A stretch of 64,000 nucleotides of DNA, taken from assembly GCF_019195395.1 (NCBI RefSeq), contig NZ_CP078067.1, forward strand, positions 1,999,783-2,063,782. Reading direction: 5' to 3'. Both the position numbers and the translations under genes were made by a program. This DNA comes from Kaistella faecalis (GTDB lineage: Bacteria; Bacteroidota; Bacteroidia; Flavobacteriales; Weeksellaceae). Positions 42,964 through 52,052 of this stretch are shown here, in pieces. The notes beneath the pieces were generated by a model. It did not search any database, was not told the origin of the DNA, and saw nothing but the letters and a program-made list of their open reading frames with translations. Positions within the stretch are counted from its first letter, which is position 1; every line of letters starts with the position of its first letter.

Positions 42964-45419
42964 TGGCGAAAAATTTTCTGGAATCTGAAGGTTACAGCAT
43001 TGTAAAAAGTTGGCTCGGGGAAAAAGGCTTCGAGCCTTTCGGTTTTCAGCTCGAAACCTGGGAGAAATTCGGGAAGAATTACAGCGGAATGGTCATCGCG
43101 CCCACAGGTTTTGGAAAAACATATTCTGTGTTTTTGGCCGTTATCACAGATTTTCTCAACAATCCCGACAATTATAAAGACGGTTTGCAGCTGCTTTGGA
43201 TCACGCCGCTCCGCGCTCTTGCGAAAGACATCGCTAAGGCAATGACCGAGGCCATCGACGAAATCGGTCTCGACTGGAAAGTTGCGGTCCGTAACGGCGA
43301 CACACCTCAAGCTGAAAGAGTTTCCCAGACCAAAAAGATGCCCGAAATTCTCATCATCACTCCTGAAAGTCTTCAGCTTCTTTTAGCTCAGAAAAACAAC
43401 CACCGGTTTTTTAAAAATCTGAAATGTGTTGCTGTGGACGAATGGCACGAACTTTTGGGTTCTAAACGCGGGGTTTTGGTTGAATTAGCGTTGTCGCAAA
43501 TCATCAGTTATCAGAAAAAACTGAAAATTTGGGGAATTACTGCAACTATTGGAAATCTTGATGAGGCGATGGAAGTTTTAATTCCTTATCCGATTAAAAA
43601 AACAAAGGTTGTAGCAAAAGAAAAAAAGAAAATCGACATTATTCCCATTTTTCCTGATGAGGTTGAAATTCTTCCGTGGGCAGGACATCTGGGAGCAAAA
43701 CTCGTCGATAAAGTGGTTCCGGTCATACTACAGAGCAATACGACTTTAGTTTTTACCAATACGAGAAGTCAGGCGGAAATGTGGTATCAGTTATTGCTCA
43801 AAGAATATCCCGATTTCGCCGGACAAATTGCGATTCATCACAGTTCCATTGACCGCGAATTAAGAATCTGGATCGAAGAAAATTTAAGTTCAGGATATTT
43901 AAAAGCCGTGATCTCAACATCATCTCTGGATTTGGGTGTCGATTTTAAACCTGTTGATACGGTTATTCAGGTTGGATCAAGTAAAGGCGTTGCCAGATTT
44001 TTGCAGCGGGCCGGGCGAAGCGGACATTCGCCTTTCGAAACATCCAAAATTTATTTTGTTCCTACCCATTCTTTGGAACTGATTGAAGTTTCGGCGCTTA
44101 AAGAAGCTGTCAAACAGAAAATAATTGAGCCCCGAACGCCTGTTGTAATGGTTTTTGACGTGCTGATACAGTTTCTAATGACTTTGGCAGTTGGCGACGG
44201 TTTTGAAGAAAAGCCACTGTTTGAACGCATCAGATTTACCTTTGCCTTTTCGGAAATTACTCCTGAAGAATGGCAATGTCTGCTGCAGTTTATTACGGTT
44301 GGCGGAGGTGCACTCAAAAATTATGAAGAGTATCACAAGGTGGTTATTGAAGACGGAATTTATAAGGTAAAACAGCGGCGGATTGCCATGCTTCACCGCA
44401 TGAATATCGGTGTAATTGTAAGCGATGCCATGCTGAAAGTGAAATTTTTGGGCGGCGGATATATCGGAATGATTGAAGAATATTTTATTACGAGATTAAA
44501 GGCTGATGACAGATTTATTTTGGCCGGCCGCGTTCTCGAAATTTCTCATATTAAGGAAATGACGGTTTACGTAAGAAACTCAAAAGGAAAGGCGATGATT
44601 CCAAGTTATCTGGGCGGAAGATTACCACTGACTTCTCACTTGAGTCATTTCTTAAGACTTAAATTATCCGATTCTTTACAGGCAAAATCATCAGAAAAAG
44701 AATTAAAATTCCTGCATCCTTTGTTGGTAAGTCAGGAACAGAATTCTCACATTCCAAAGGACGACGAATTTTTAGTCGAAATGATCGAAACCCGCGACGG
44801 TCACCATCTTTTCATGTATCCTTTTGAAGGCCGGCTTATCCATGAAGTGATGGCGGCTTTAATTGCTTTCAGGATTTCTAAAATTACTCCGATTTCTTTT
44901 TCTATGGCGATGAATGATTACGGTTTCGAACTGCTGAGTTCACAGGAAATTCCAATTGATGAAGATGTATTGAAAGATATTCTCTCCAAAGAAAATTTAA
45001 TTCAGGACGTATTAAGCAGTGTAAATGCAACCGAAATGGCAAGACGGAAATTCCGTGATATTGCGGTGATTTCCGGAATGGTTGTTCAGAATTATCCCGG
45101 AATTCAGAAAAATAATAAAAGTCTTCAGGCGAGTTCGGGTTTAATTTTTAATGTTCTGGAAGATTACAGCCCTGAAAATTTATTGCTGAAACAGGCTTAT
45201 GCTGAGGTTTTCAATCAGCAGATCGACGAACACCGTCTGACGAATGCTTTCAAAAGAATAGAAAATTCCAAAATTATCCTCAAATTTGCAAACGCATTTA
45301 CGCCGCTCAGTTTCCCGATAAAAGTCGACAGTTTGAGACAAAGTCTTACCAGTGAAGATTTGGATTCACGTATCATGAGACTTCAGAAGGAATCGATGAA
45401 AAAAATCATTGACAGCTGA
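42963..45419 (+). CDS. ligase-associated DNA damage response DEXH-box helicase (Lhr-like)
   Basis: An 818-residue superfamily 2 helicase with Walker A APTGFGKT (about 46-53), DEWH box (D159-E160-W161-H162), SAT-like motif (GITATIG) and motif VI (FLQRAGRSGHSP). A winged-helix and Lhr-type C-terminal region follow. Lhr-like enzymes unwind DNA or DNA-RNA hybrids 3' to 5'. It overlaps the ligase by one base and is followed by PdeM. The C-terminal half beyond about 470 is the family-specific extension. Confidence 0.93.
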   Translation: MAKNFLESEGYSIVKSWLGEKGFEPFGFQLETWEKFGKNYSGMVIAPTGFGKTYSVFLAVITDFLNNPDNYKDGLQLLWITPLRALAKDIAKAMTEAIDEIGLDWKVAVRNGDTPQAERVSQTKKMPEILIITPESLQLLLAQKNNHRFFKNLKCVAVDEWHELLGSKRGVLVELALSQIISYQKKLKIWGITATIGNLDEAMEVLIPYPIKKTKVVAKEKKKIDIIPIFPDEVEILPWAGHLGAKLVDKVVPVILQSNTTLVFTNTRSQAEMWYQLLLKEYPDFAGQIAIHHSSIDRELRIWIEENLSSGYLKAVISTSSLDLGVDFKPVDTVIQVGSSKGVARFLQRAGRSGHSPFETSKIYFVPTHSLELIEVSALKEAVKQKIIEPRTPVVMVFDVLIQFLMTLAVGDGFEEKPLFERIRFTFAFSEITPEEWQCLLQFITVGGGALKNYEEYHKVVIEDGIYKVKQRRIAMLHRMNIGVIVSDAMLKVKFLGGGYIGMIEEYFITRLKADDRFILAGRVLEISHIKEMTVYVRNSKGKAMIPSYLGGRLPLTSHLSHFLRLKLSDSLQAKSSEKELKFLHPLLVSQEQNSHIPKDDEFLVEMIETRDGHHLFMYPFEGRLIHEVMAALIAFRISKITPISFSMAMNDYGFELLSSQEIPIDEDVLKDILSKENLIQDVLSSVNATEMARRKFRDIAVISGMVVQNYPGIQKNNKSLQASSGLIFNVLEDYSPENLLLKQAYAEVFNQQIDEHRLTNAFKRIENSKIILKFANAFTPLSFPIKVDSLRQSLTSEDLDSRIMRLQKESMKKIIDS

Positions 45420-45441
45420 AAATGAAGCGTTCAAAATAATA

Positions 45442-46098
45442 ATGATTAAGATCTTAGAGAAAACAATACAGCACGAAAAACTTATTTTCACCAACCAGAA
45501 AGCAGTTTATTGGGAACGCGAAAAAACATTGATAATCAGTGATTTGCATGTTGGAAAGTCTGCGCATTTCCGTAAGAGTGGAATCGCAATTTCTTCTCAG
45601 GTTTTGCATGATGATTTAGAAATTTTAGAAAACCTGATTTCTTTTTTTGAGGTAAATCACGTTCTGATTGTCGGCGATCTTTTTCATGCCGGCCACAACA
45701 GCGATCTTGAAATTTTCTGCGATTGGCGAAACCGCTTTCCTGATTTAAAAATAACTTTAATTAAGGGGAATCACGACAGGATTTCACCAAAATTTTACGA
45801 AGAATACTGCATCGATGTGGTAGAAAAATCTCTACAGATTCCACCTTTTACTTTTGTACACGAACCTGAAAACAATACGGATGCTTTTTCGATTTCCGGC
45901 CACATTCATCCCGGCGTAATTTTTCAGGGTAAAGCACGGCAGAGAATTAAACTGCCATGCTTTGCTTTTTCCGAAAACCAGCTTATACTGCCGGCTTTCA
46001 GTAAATTTACGGGCCTGGATACACGGACGTTGAACGGTGGTTTTAATCATATCGCTTTTTCCGAAGGCATCATATTTGATTATGAAGGAAAAAAATAA
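45442..46098 (+). CDS. pdeM: ligase-associated DNA damage response endonuclease PdeM
   Basis: A 218-residue calcineurin-like metallophosphoesterase: ISDLHVGKSAHFRKSG, IVGDLFHAGHNSD, IKGNHDRISP and SGHIHPGV carry the two-metal ligands. PdeM is the fourth member of the ligase-associated damage response set and shows Mn-dependent nuclease or phosphodiesterase activity in studied homologues. The ATG at 45442 is preferred; the TTG at 45409 would overlap the helicase. It lies 22 bases after the helicase and 6 before a lipocalin. Confidence 0.88.
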   Translation: MIKILEKTIQHEKLIFTNQKAVYWEREKTLIISDLHVGKSAHFRKSGIAISSQVLHDDLEILENLISFFEVNHVLIVGDLFHAGHNSDLEIFCDWRNRFPDLKITLIKGNHDRISPKFYEEYCIDVVEKSLQIPPFTFVHEPENNTDAFSISGHIHPGVIFQGKARQRIKLPCFAFSENQLILPAFSKFTGLDTRTLNGGFNHIAFSEGIIFDYEGKK

Positions 46099-46104
46099 CG
46101 ATTT

Positions 46105-46644
46105 ATGAAAAAGCTTACGAAAATTGTAGTTCCTGTTTCTTTGGGAATTTTAGGTTTATTGATTTTTAGTTCTTGTTCTGTAAAAATTCCCGAAGGCGCT
46201 ACTGCCGTAAATAATTTTGAAAAAGAAAAATATCTTGGTAAATGGTACGAAATTGCAAGACTCGATTTCAAATGGGAAAAAAACATGGAGCAGGTTACTG
46301 CTGAATATTCGCTGAAAGATAATGGACACATCAAAGTTGACAATAAAGGCTACAATTATGTAAAAAAAGAATGGAAACAAAGCATTGGGGAAGCCAGATT
46401 TGTTGAGGACGAAAAAACTTCACGCTTAAAAGTTTCATTTTTCAAACCGTTTTGGGCTGGCTATAATGTGATAGAACTTGCCGGCGATTATCAATATGCT
46501 TTAGTTGTAGGAGATGATTTAGATAATATGTGGATTCTTTCACGCGAAAAAACAATTCCGGAAGATATAAAACAGCGTTTTCTTTCAAAAGCTAAAAGTT
46601 TAGGTTATAAAACTGAAGAATTAGTCTGGACAAAACAGAATTAG
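46105..46644 (+). CDS. lipocalin-family lipoprotein (Blc-like)
   Basis: A 179-residue outer-membrane lipoprotein with a lipoprotein signal (about 1-23, ending IFSSC; Cys 24) and a bacterial lipocalin domain: LGKWYEIARLDFKWE carries the GxW motif and YQYALVVGDDLDNMWILSR the second signature. Blc-type lipocalins bind fatty acids or lysophospholipids under envelope stress. It follows PdeM by 6 bases and ends at a clear terminator, so it seems to close the repair operon, an unexpected pairing. Confidence 0.9.
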   Translation: MKKLTKIVVPVSLGILGLLIFSSCSVKIPEGATAVNNFEKEKYLGKWYEIARLDFKWEKNMEQVTAEYSLKDNGHIKVDNKGYNYVKKEWKQSIGEARFVEDEKTSRLKVSFFKPFWAGYNVIELAGDYQYALVVGDDLDNMWILSREKTIPEDIKQRFLSKAKSLGYKTEELVWTKQN

Positions 46645-46670
46645 GAGATATAATTAAAGAAAAGTATTAG

Positions 46671-46693
46671 AACGGACTCAGGTCCGTTTTTTT
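46671..46693 (+). terminator. terminator closing the repair-lipocalin run
   Basis: The stem AACGGAC/GTCCGTT with a 4-base loop is followed by a T run. Confidence 0.85.
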
Positions 46694-46771
46694 GTTTTCA
46701 TAACTCTGAGTTTTGGATTATTATTGATTATCCGTGTAGAAATCATTAATTTTATGCATTCAAAATCATCT

Positions 46772-48025
46772 ATGAAAGCAGTTCTCATCACCATCGGCGA
46801 CGAAATTTTATCAGGAAACACGATCGATACCAATTCAAATTTTATTGCGACACATCTTAAAAGTATCGGGATTCCTGTGGTGCAGATTTTTACAGTTTCC
46901 GATGAAATTGAAACCATCAAAAAAGCGCTGCATTCTGCTTTTGAAATCGGAAATGTCGTAATTACAACGGGAGGGTTGGGACCAACAAAAGATGATAAAA
47001 CCAAAACCGCCTTTGCGGAATATTTCCACGACGAATTGAAACTGGACGACGAAACTTTTGAGCATTTACGGAAACTCATGATCAAAAGAAAACGTGAACA
47101 TTTACTTGAGATCAACAAAAATCAGGCTGTTGTTTTATCAAAAGCACATGTTTTCCAGAATGAAAACGGAACCGCTCCATGCCAGATGATTGAAGAAAAC
47201 GGGAAGATCGCAATCTGCCTTCCTGGTGTTCCATATGAAGTGAAACCTTTGATAAAGGATAAAATCATTCCTTATTTAAAAAGTAAATTTTCTCTGAACC
47301 ATATTGCTACACGAATTATTTCGATCGTTGATTTCCCTGAAAGTCTGCTCGCTTTAACAATCGAAGAGTGGGAACTTTCTCTTCCCGAAAACATTTCCCT
47401 TTCGTATCTGCCCGTTGGCAACAGAATTAAACTGAGGTTAACTGCGCTTGGAAACAATTTACAGGAAATCGAAAGCCAGTTAAATGAGGAAGTTGTAAAA
47501 GTGAAGCCTTTAATCGGTGAAAAAGTAATTTCCTGGGATGGAAACGAGATTCAGGAAATCCTCAAGGAAATTTTGAAGGAGAAAAATCTTACAATTTCCG
47601 TTGCTGAAAGCTGTACCGGAGGAGAACTTTCTAGGCTGATTGCTTCAGTTTCCGGAAGTTCAGCATATTTTACGGGTGGAATAATTCCTTACGATTATCA
47701 TAAAAAGATCCAAATCCTTGGAGTTTTGGAAAAAACTATTGCGGAAAAAACCGTGGTTTCAGAAGAAGTAGCGCAGGAAATGAGTTTGGGTTGCCGGAAT
47801 TTGTTTAAAACTGATATTTCTGTTTCTACGACTGGAGTTTCCGGACCTAATTCTGATCAATTCAATAATGAAATCGGAACTGTTTTTTACTCTGTTCGTA
47901 TTAAGGACTACGAAAAAACCAACCGTCTTTATCTACCGCACATGGAGAGGAATGATTTTGCAAATTTCGTGTCTCAAAGGGTTTTACAGGATTTGGTAGA
48001 AATTCTTGTCCGTGAAAAAGCATAA
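46772..48025 (+). CDS. cinA: competence/damage-inducible protein CinA
   Basis: A 417-residue protein with an N-terminal molybdopterin-binding-like (COG1058) domain (ITIGDEILSGNTIDTN, TTGGLGPTKDD) active on ADP-ribose in homologues, and a C-terminal NMN deamidase domain (VAESCTGGELSRLIASVSGS, TGGIIPYDYHKK). The deamidase arm salvages nicotinamide mononucleotide from NAD breakdown, for example by DNA ligase. The ATG at 46772 fits the family; a near-consensus -7 box (TAATTTTA) lies 18 bases upstream. The neighbouring repair operon may be coincidence. Confidence 0.93.
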   Translation: MKAVLITIGDEILSGNTIDTNSNFIATHLKSIGIPVVQIFTVSDEIETIKKALHSAFEIGNVVITTGGLGPTKDDKTKTAFAEYFHDELKLDDETFEHLRKLMIKRKREHLLEINKNQAVVLSKAHVFQNENGTAPCQMIEENGKIAICLPGVPYEVKPLIKDKIIPYLKSKFSLNHIATRIISIVDFPESLLALTIEEWELSLPENISLSYLPVGNRIKLRLTALGNNLQEIESQLNEEVVKVKPLIGEKVISWDGNEIQEILKEILKEKNLTISVAESCTGGELSRLIASVSGSSAYFTGGIIPYDYHKKIQILGVLEKTIAEKTVVSEEVAQEMSLGCRNLFKTDISVSTTGVSGPNSDQFNNEIGTVFYSVRIKDYEKTNRLYLPHMERNDFANFVSQRVLQDLVEILVREKA

Positions 48026-48090
48026 AAAATTTAAGGTCATTAGAATAAATCTCTTCTGAAAACGTTTGTCAGAAGTAAATCTATATCATT

Positions 48091-48753
48091 ATGAAGAAAA
48101 TAATAGGAAGCTTAATGATTGTCGCATGTCAGTTAACATTTGCGCAGTCAACAAGAAATGTGGGTGATTTTTCGTCACTGAAAGTGTATAACAAAATTAA
48201 TGTTACGCTTATTGCGTCCAACCAAAGCAAAGTTGAAACTGAAGAAAACGATCCCGATATCGAGACCGTTAACAAAAATGGTGAGCTGAAGATTAAACTT
48301 TCACCAGCAAAAATTCTGTCCGGTGATCAGGTTTCAGTAAAGGTTTTTTATGAAAAGCTCAATGATATTCAGGCGAGCCAGGGTTCTTCAATTTCATCAT
48401 CAGAAGAATTGGATGCCAATATGCTGTCATTAACTTCAAATGAAGGTTCAAAGGTGAATTTAAATTTGGATGTTTCCAAACTCAACATCAAAACCAATTC
48501 GGGCGGCGAAATTAAGATCTCCGGAACTGCAGATAATCAGGATGTTGTAGTGAATTCGGGCGGAAAATATTTTGGTAAGGAAGTGAAGTCACAAAATACC
48601 AAAGTTACTGCAAATGCAGGCGGCGTAGCTGAGGTAAATGTATCAGAATCGGTAAATGCAACCACAAGAGCCGGGGGCATTATCGAAATTTATGGTGATC
48701 CTGAAGACCGGAAAGTAAAAAATATAATTGGCGGGAAAATAAATTTTAACTAA
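48091..48753 (+). CDS. secreted head-GIN-domain (DUF2807) protein
   Basis: A 220-residue exported protein: signal peptide (about 1-19, ending TFAQ), then a repetitive beta-helix with DFSSLKVYNKINVTLI, the usual DUF2807 opening, and repeated Gly-Gly turns (NSGGEIKISG, NSGGKYFGKE, NAGGVAEVN, RAGGIIEIYG). The family is widespread in Bacteroidetes and is often envelope-stress associated; function unknown. It lies 65 bases after cinA and 77 before the peptidase. Confidence 0.85.
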   Translation: MKKIIGSLMIVACQLTFAQSTRNVGDFSSLKVYNKINVTLIASNQSKVETEENDPDIETVNKNGELKIKLSPAKILSGDQVSVKVFYEKLNDIQASQGSSISSSEELDANMLSLTSNEGSKVNLNLDVSKLNIKTNSGGEIKISGTADNQDVVVNSGGKYFGKEVKSQNTKVTANAGGVAEVNVSESVNATTRAGGIIEIYGDPEDRKVKNIIGGKINFN

Positions 48754-48830
48754 GCAAATTCATTAAATTCACGTCACATTTGTAACAATTCGCTAATACA
48801 AACGACTTAATCAGGAAATAAATTTTATCT

Positions 48831-50924
48831 ATGAAAAGAATTACAATAAGCGCGCTGGCGTTTTCAGGAATCGTTTTCCTGAATTCCTGCGGAACCACCA
48901 AATCAGCTGAGACAAGCACTGATAATGCACAAACCGAGCAAACTCCCGTGAAAGCAGAACCTATCAAAGAAGAAGGTCTTAATCTTTCTTATATGGACAA
49001 TTCAGTTCGTGCGCAGGATGATTTTTTCAGCTACGTCAACGGTAACTGGATCAAAACCGCAGAAATCCCTTCGGATAAATCTAGTTGGGGTAGTTTCAAT
49101 GCGCTGCGCGAGGATGTAGATGTAGCCTCTTTAGATATTCTGAATAAAATCTTAACCGATAATTTTTCGGCGGGTTCTGAAGGACAGAAAATTCAGGCAC
49201 TTTACGGTACATTCATGAACTGGGACAAGAGAAATGCCGATGGAATCGCTCCAATCAAGGCGGATCTTGCTAAAATTGACCAGCTTAAAACAATTGCAGA
49301 TCTGCAGAAATATCTAATTGAAGCAACCAAAACCGGCGACAATCCTCTGTACGCTTGGCGTGTAGGTGCAGATTTAAAAAATTCTAAAATGAATGCCGTT
49401 TATTTTGGAGGTCCAAGTTTAGGTTTAGGCCGAGATTATTACCAGAAAGAAAACGAAGCCAACACCAAAACACTCAACGAGTACAAAAATTATGTTGCGC
49501 AGCTTTTCACTGTTTTGGGTTATAAAAATGCGGATCAAACTGCGCAGAGAGTTGTAGCTTTCGAAAAGCAACTTGCTGCAAACTTGTTGACCAACGAGCA
49601 GAACCGTGATGCAAACCTTCGTTATAATCCGAAAACGGTTGCAGAACTTCCGTCTTTGGTAAAGAGCATCAACCTTCCGGATTATCTTAAAAAAGCCGGG
49701 GTAAATACCGATAAAGTAATCGTAAGCGAACTGAAATATCTTCAGACCATGGATTCCTGGATGAATGAGCGCACGCTTCCATTGATTAAAGAGTACATGA
49801 AAGCAAGACTGGTTGCAGGAAACGCAAGTAATCTGGATCAGAAGCTTGATGACATCAACTTTAACTTCTATTCAAAATATTTGCAGGGTCAGAAAGAGCA
49901 AAGATCCATGGATAAAAGAGGTTTAGGAGTAATTAACGGAACTTTAGGCGAAGCTTTCGGAAAACTGTATGTTGAAAAATATTTCCCTGCTGAAGCAAAA
50001 GCCCAGATGGAAACTTACATCAGCTACCTGAAAAAAGGTTTCGAACACCATATTGCAAACCTGGACTGGATGTCGGCTGAAACCAAGGTAAAAGCACAGG
50101 AAAAACTCTCGAAATTCAGCGTTAAAATCGCTTATCCAGATACCTGGAAAGATTATTCTAAACTTCAACTCACAGCACCTGCCGATGGTGGAACGTATTA
50201 TTCAAACCTTCAGAAAGTTTCAGAATGGCAGTATGCGAAGAATTTAGACAAAGTTGGGAAAGCAGTTGACAAAACCGAGTGGGGAATGTCGCCACAAACT
50301 GTAAATGCTTACTACAGTGGTTCCAATAACGAAATTGTTTTCCCAGCTGCGATTCTGCAGCCGCCTTTTTTTAACTTCAAAGCAGATCCTGCAGTGAATT
50401 TCGGTGGAATTGGTGCGGTAATCGGTCACGAAATTTCTCACGGTTTCGATGATTCAGGATCAAGATTTGATGGCGACGGAAACCTGAACAACTGGTGGAC
50501 AGACGCTGACCGCAAAAACTTCGATGCGAAAGTAGGGGAGCTCGCGGCACAATATGATAAATACGAGCCGGTGAAAGGCAGTTTCGTGAACGGAAAATTC
50601 ACAAGCGGAGAAAACATCGGTGATTTGGGTGGTGTTGCAGTGGCGTACACCGCATTGCAAATGTACCTGAAAGATCACGGAAATCCGGGATTAATCAGTG
50701 GTTTCACTCAGGATCAGCGATTTTTCATGAGCTGGGCAACGGTTTGGAGAACCAAGTCAACCGAGCAGTATATGGTGAATCAGGTGAAAACCGATCCGCA
50801 TTCGCCCGGTTATTTCAGGGCTTTTGGACCTTTGGTTAATCAGGATTCGTTCTACAAAGCGTTCGATGTGAAGCCGGGAGATAAACTTTATAAAGCACCG
50901 GAAGAAAGAATTAAAATCTGGTAA
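48831..50924 (+). CDS. M13-family zinc metallopeptidase (neprilysin/PepO-like) lipoprotein
   Basis: A 697-residue peptidase with a lipoprotein signal (LNSC, Cys 20). The zinc site HEISH (H533, E534, H537) lies in VIGHEISHGFDDSGSRFDGDG, the third ligand in ENIGDLGGVAVAY, and the M13 PPFFNFKADPAVNFGGIGAV segment precedes. The N-terminal M13 domain spans about 50-430. M13 enzymes cleave short peptides and would act in the periplasm or outer membrane here. A stem-loop terminator follows. Confidence 0.95.
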   Translation: MKRITISALAFSGIVFLNSCGTTKSAETSTDNAQTEQTPVKAEPIKEEGLNLSYMDNSVRAQDDFFSYVNGNWIKTAEIPSDKSSWGSFNALREDVDVASLDILNKILTDNFSAGSEGQKIQALYGTFMNWDKRNADGIAPIKADLAKIDQLKTIADLQKYLIEATKTGDNPLYAWRVGADLKNSKMNAVYFGGPSLGLGRDYYQKENEANTKTLNEYKNYVAQLFTVLGYKNADQTAQRVVAFEKQLAANLLTNEQNRDANLRYNPKTVAELPSLVKSINLPDYLKKAGVNTDKVIVSELKYLQTMDSWMNERTLPLIKEYMKARLVAGNASNLDQKLDDINFNFYSKYLQGQKEQRSMDKRGLGVINGTLGEAFGKLYVEKYFPAEAKAQMETYISYLKKGFEHHIANLDWMSAETKVKAQEKLSKFSVKIAYPDTWKDYSKLQLTAPADGGTYYSNLQKVSEWQYAKNLDKVGKAVDKTEWGMSPQTVNAYYSGSNNEIVFPAAILQPPFFNFKADPAVNFGGIGAVIGHEISHGFDDSGSRFDGDGNLNNWWTDADRKNFDAKVGELAAQYDKYEPVKGSFVNGKFTSGENIGDLGGVAVAYTALQMYLKDHGNPGLISGFTQDQRFFMSWATVWRTKSTEQYMVNQVKTDPHSPGYFRAFGPLVNQDSFYKAFDVKPGDKLYKAPEERIKIW

Positions 50925-50931
50925 TAATATC

Positions 50932-50965
50932 AAAATCACTCATTAATTTGGGTGATTTTTTTTTG
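50932..50965 (+). terminator. terminator after the M13 peptidase
   Basis: The stem AAAATCAC/GTGATTTT (extended by TC/GG) is followed by an eight-T run. Confidence 0.8.
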
Positions 50966-51000
50966 GCGTGTCCCTCGCCGGCGCTTCTGCAGCCGCGCAG

Positions 51001-51090
51001 GTCGCTACGTCCGCTCCAATCTTTTTGTTTATTGGGCGGCGGCTTCGCCGCCGCCCAATAAACAAAAAGGATTTCCGCTACCATCACTCA
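51001..51090. repeat. structured intergenic repeat with 23-bp perfect hairpin
   Basis: A 23-bp perfect stem (51021-51043 against 51047-51069) closes on a TTC loop; the core GCTTCGC at 51042-51048 is GCGAAGC on the minus strand. Flanks TCCGCTCCAATCTTTTT and AAAAAGGATTTCCGCTACCATC match the minus-strand flanks of 30011-30090. A further GC-rich tract (50966-51010) precedes it. No gene is coded here. Confidence 0.7.
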
Positions 51091-51136
51091 CGCAAAACGA
51101 AGCCATCTCAATTTGGAAACAAGAAATCAAAATAGC

Positions 51137-51144
51137 TAAATTTG
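51137..51144 (+). promoter_or_regulatory. -7 box TAAATTTG of the alpha/beta hydrolase
   Basis: A full TAnnTTTG match; its position places the start at the ATG at 51165 (leader about 15 bases) and excludes the longer frame beginning inside the repeat. Confidence 0.65.
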
Positions 51145-51164
51145 AAAGCCTCAATATTAACCGC

Positions 51165-52007
51165 ATGAAAATAATCATTCAGAAAAACATTATTGTTCGC
51201 AATCCGACAACACGCGATTTCCTTGCAGACGCGTATTATGCTGAGGAAGCGAAAAATCTTCCGCTCGTAATTTTCGTTCATGGATACAAAGGTTACAAAG
51301 ACTGGGGCGCGTGGAATCTAATGGCTGAAAAGTTTTCCGAAGCCGGTTTCTTTTTTGTGAAATTTAATTTCTCACACAACGGAACTACTGTAGAAAATCC
51401 TACAGAATTTGATGATTTGGAAGCTTTCGGAAATAATAACTTCTCAAAAGAACTGTCGGATCTTGATGCACTTTTGGCGCATTTTGCAGACCATCCTTCG
51501 ATTGATTTCAGTAAAATTGCCATCATTGGGCACAGCCGCGGCGGTGGAATTTCAGTGGTAAAAGCCTATGAGGATGAACGAATTAAAGTTTTGGTAACGC
51601 TTGCCGGAGTAAGCAATTTCAATTACAGATTTCCTTCCGGCGACCGTCTGGAAAACTGGAAGAATTCCGGGGTTATGTATTCCGAAAATCAAAGAACACA
51701 TCAGCAGATGCCTCACTATTATCAGTTCTACGAAGATTTTAAACAAAACGAAGAACGGTTTACGATACAGTATTGCGCACAGCATCTCGAAAAACCAATG
51801 CTTATTATTCAGGGCACTGAAGATGACGCTGTGAAGGACAAAGAAGCATTTTTGCTTCATGACTGGTGCAAGAAATCGGAACTCTATATCATCGAAGGAG
51901 CAAATCACACTTTCGGAGCAAAAGAGCCATGGATGGAACAAAGTTTGCCGCTTCACCTCGAAAATACAATTACTGAAACTGTAAGGTTTCTTAGAAAGAA
52001 TTTGTAA
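51165..52007 (+). CDS. alpha/beta hydrolase
   Basis: A 280-residue cytoplasmic serine hydrolase. The oxyanion region VIFVHGYKGYKDWGAW, nucleophile elbow IIGHSRGGGIS, an Asp in IIQGTEDDAV and His in EGANHTFGA complete the catalytic set of the alpha/beta fold. Family is broad, so the substrate cannot be predicted. The upstream in-frame region (50952-51164) covers the repeat and lacks coding character, so it is not part of the gene. Confidence 0.85.
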   Translation: MKIIIQKNIIVRNPTTRDFLADAYYAEEAKNLPLVIFVHGYKGYKDWGAWNLMAEKFSEAGFFFVKFNFSHNGTTVENPTEFDDLEAFGNNNFSKELSDLDALLAHFADHPSIDFSKIAIIGHSRGGGISVVKAYEDERIKVLVTLAGVSNFNYRFPSGDRLENWKNSGVMYSENQRTHQQMPHYYQFYEDFKQNEERFTIQYCAQHLEKPMLIIQGTEDDAVKDKEAFLLHDWCKKSELYIIEGANHTFGAKEPWMEQSLPLHLENTITETVRFLRKNL

Positions 52008-52025
52008 AAAGTATTTTTAAAACTG

Positions 52026-52033
52026 TATTTTTG
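52026..52033 (+). promoter_or_regulatory. -7 box TATTTTTG of terC
   Basis: A full TAnnTTTG match, leader about 15 bases before the ATG at 52053. Confidence 0.55.
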
Positions 52034-52052
52034 ACCCTTAAAAAAATAAACA

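Noticed and set aside
50952-51164. Upstream extension of the alpha/beta hydrolase reading frame
   Set aside because: It passes through the hairpin repeat and a GC-rich tract with no coding character, and the promoter lies at 51137-51144.
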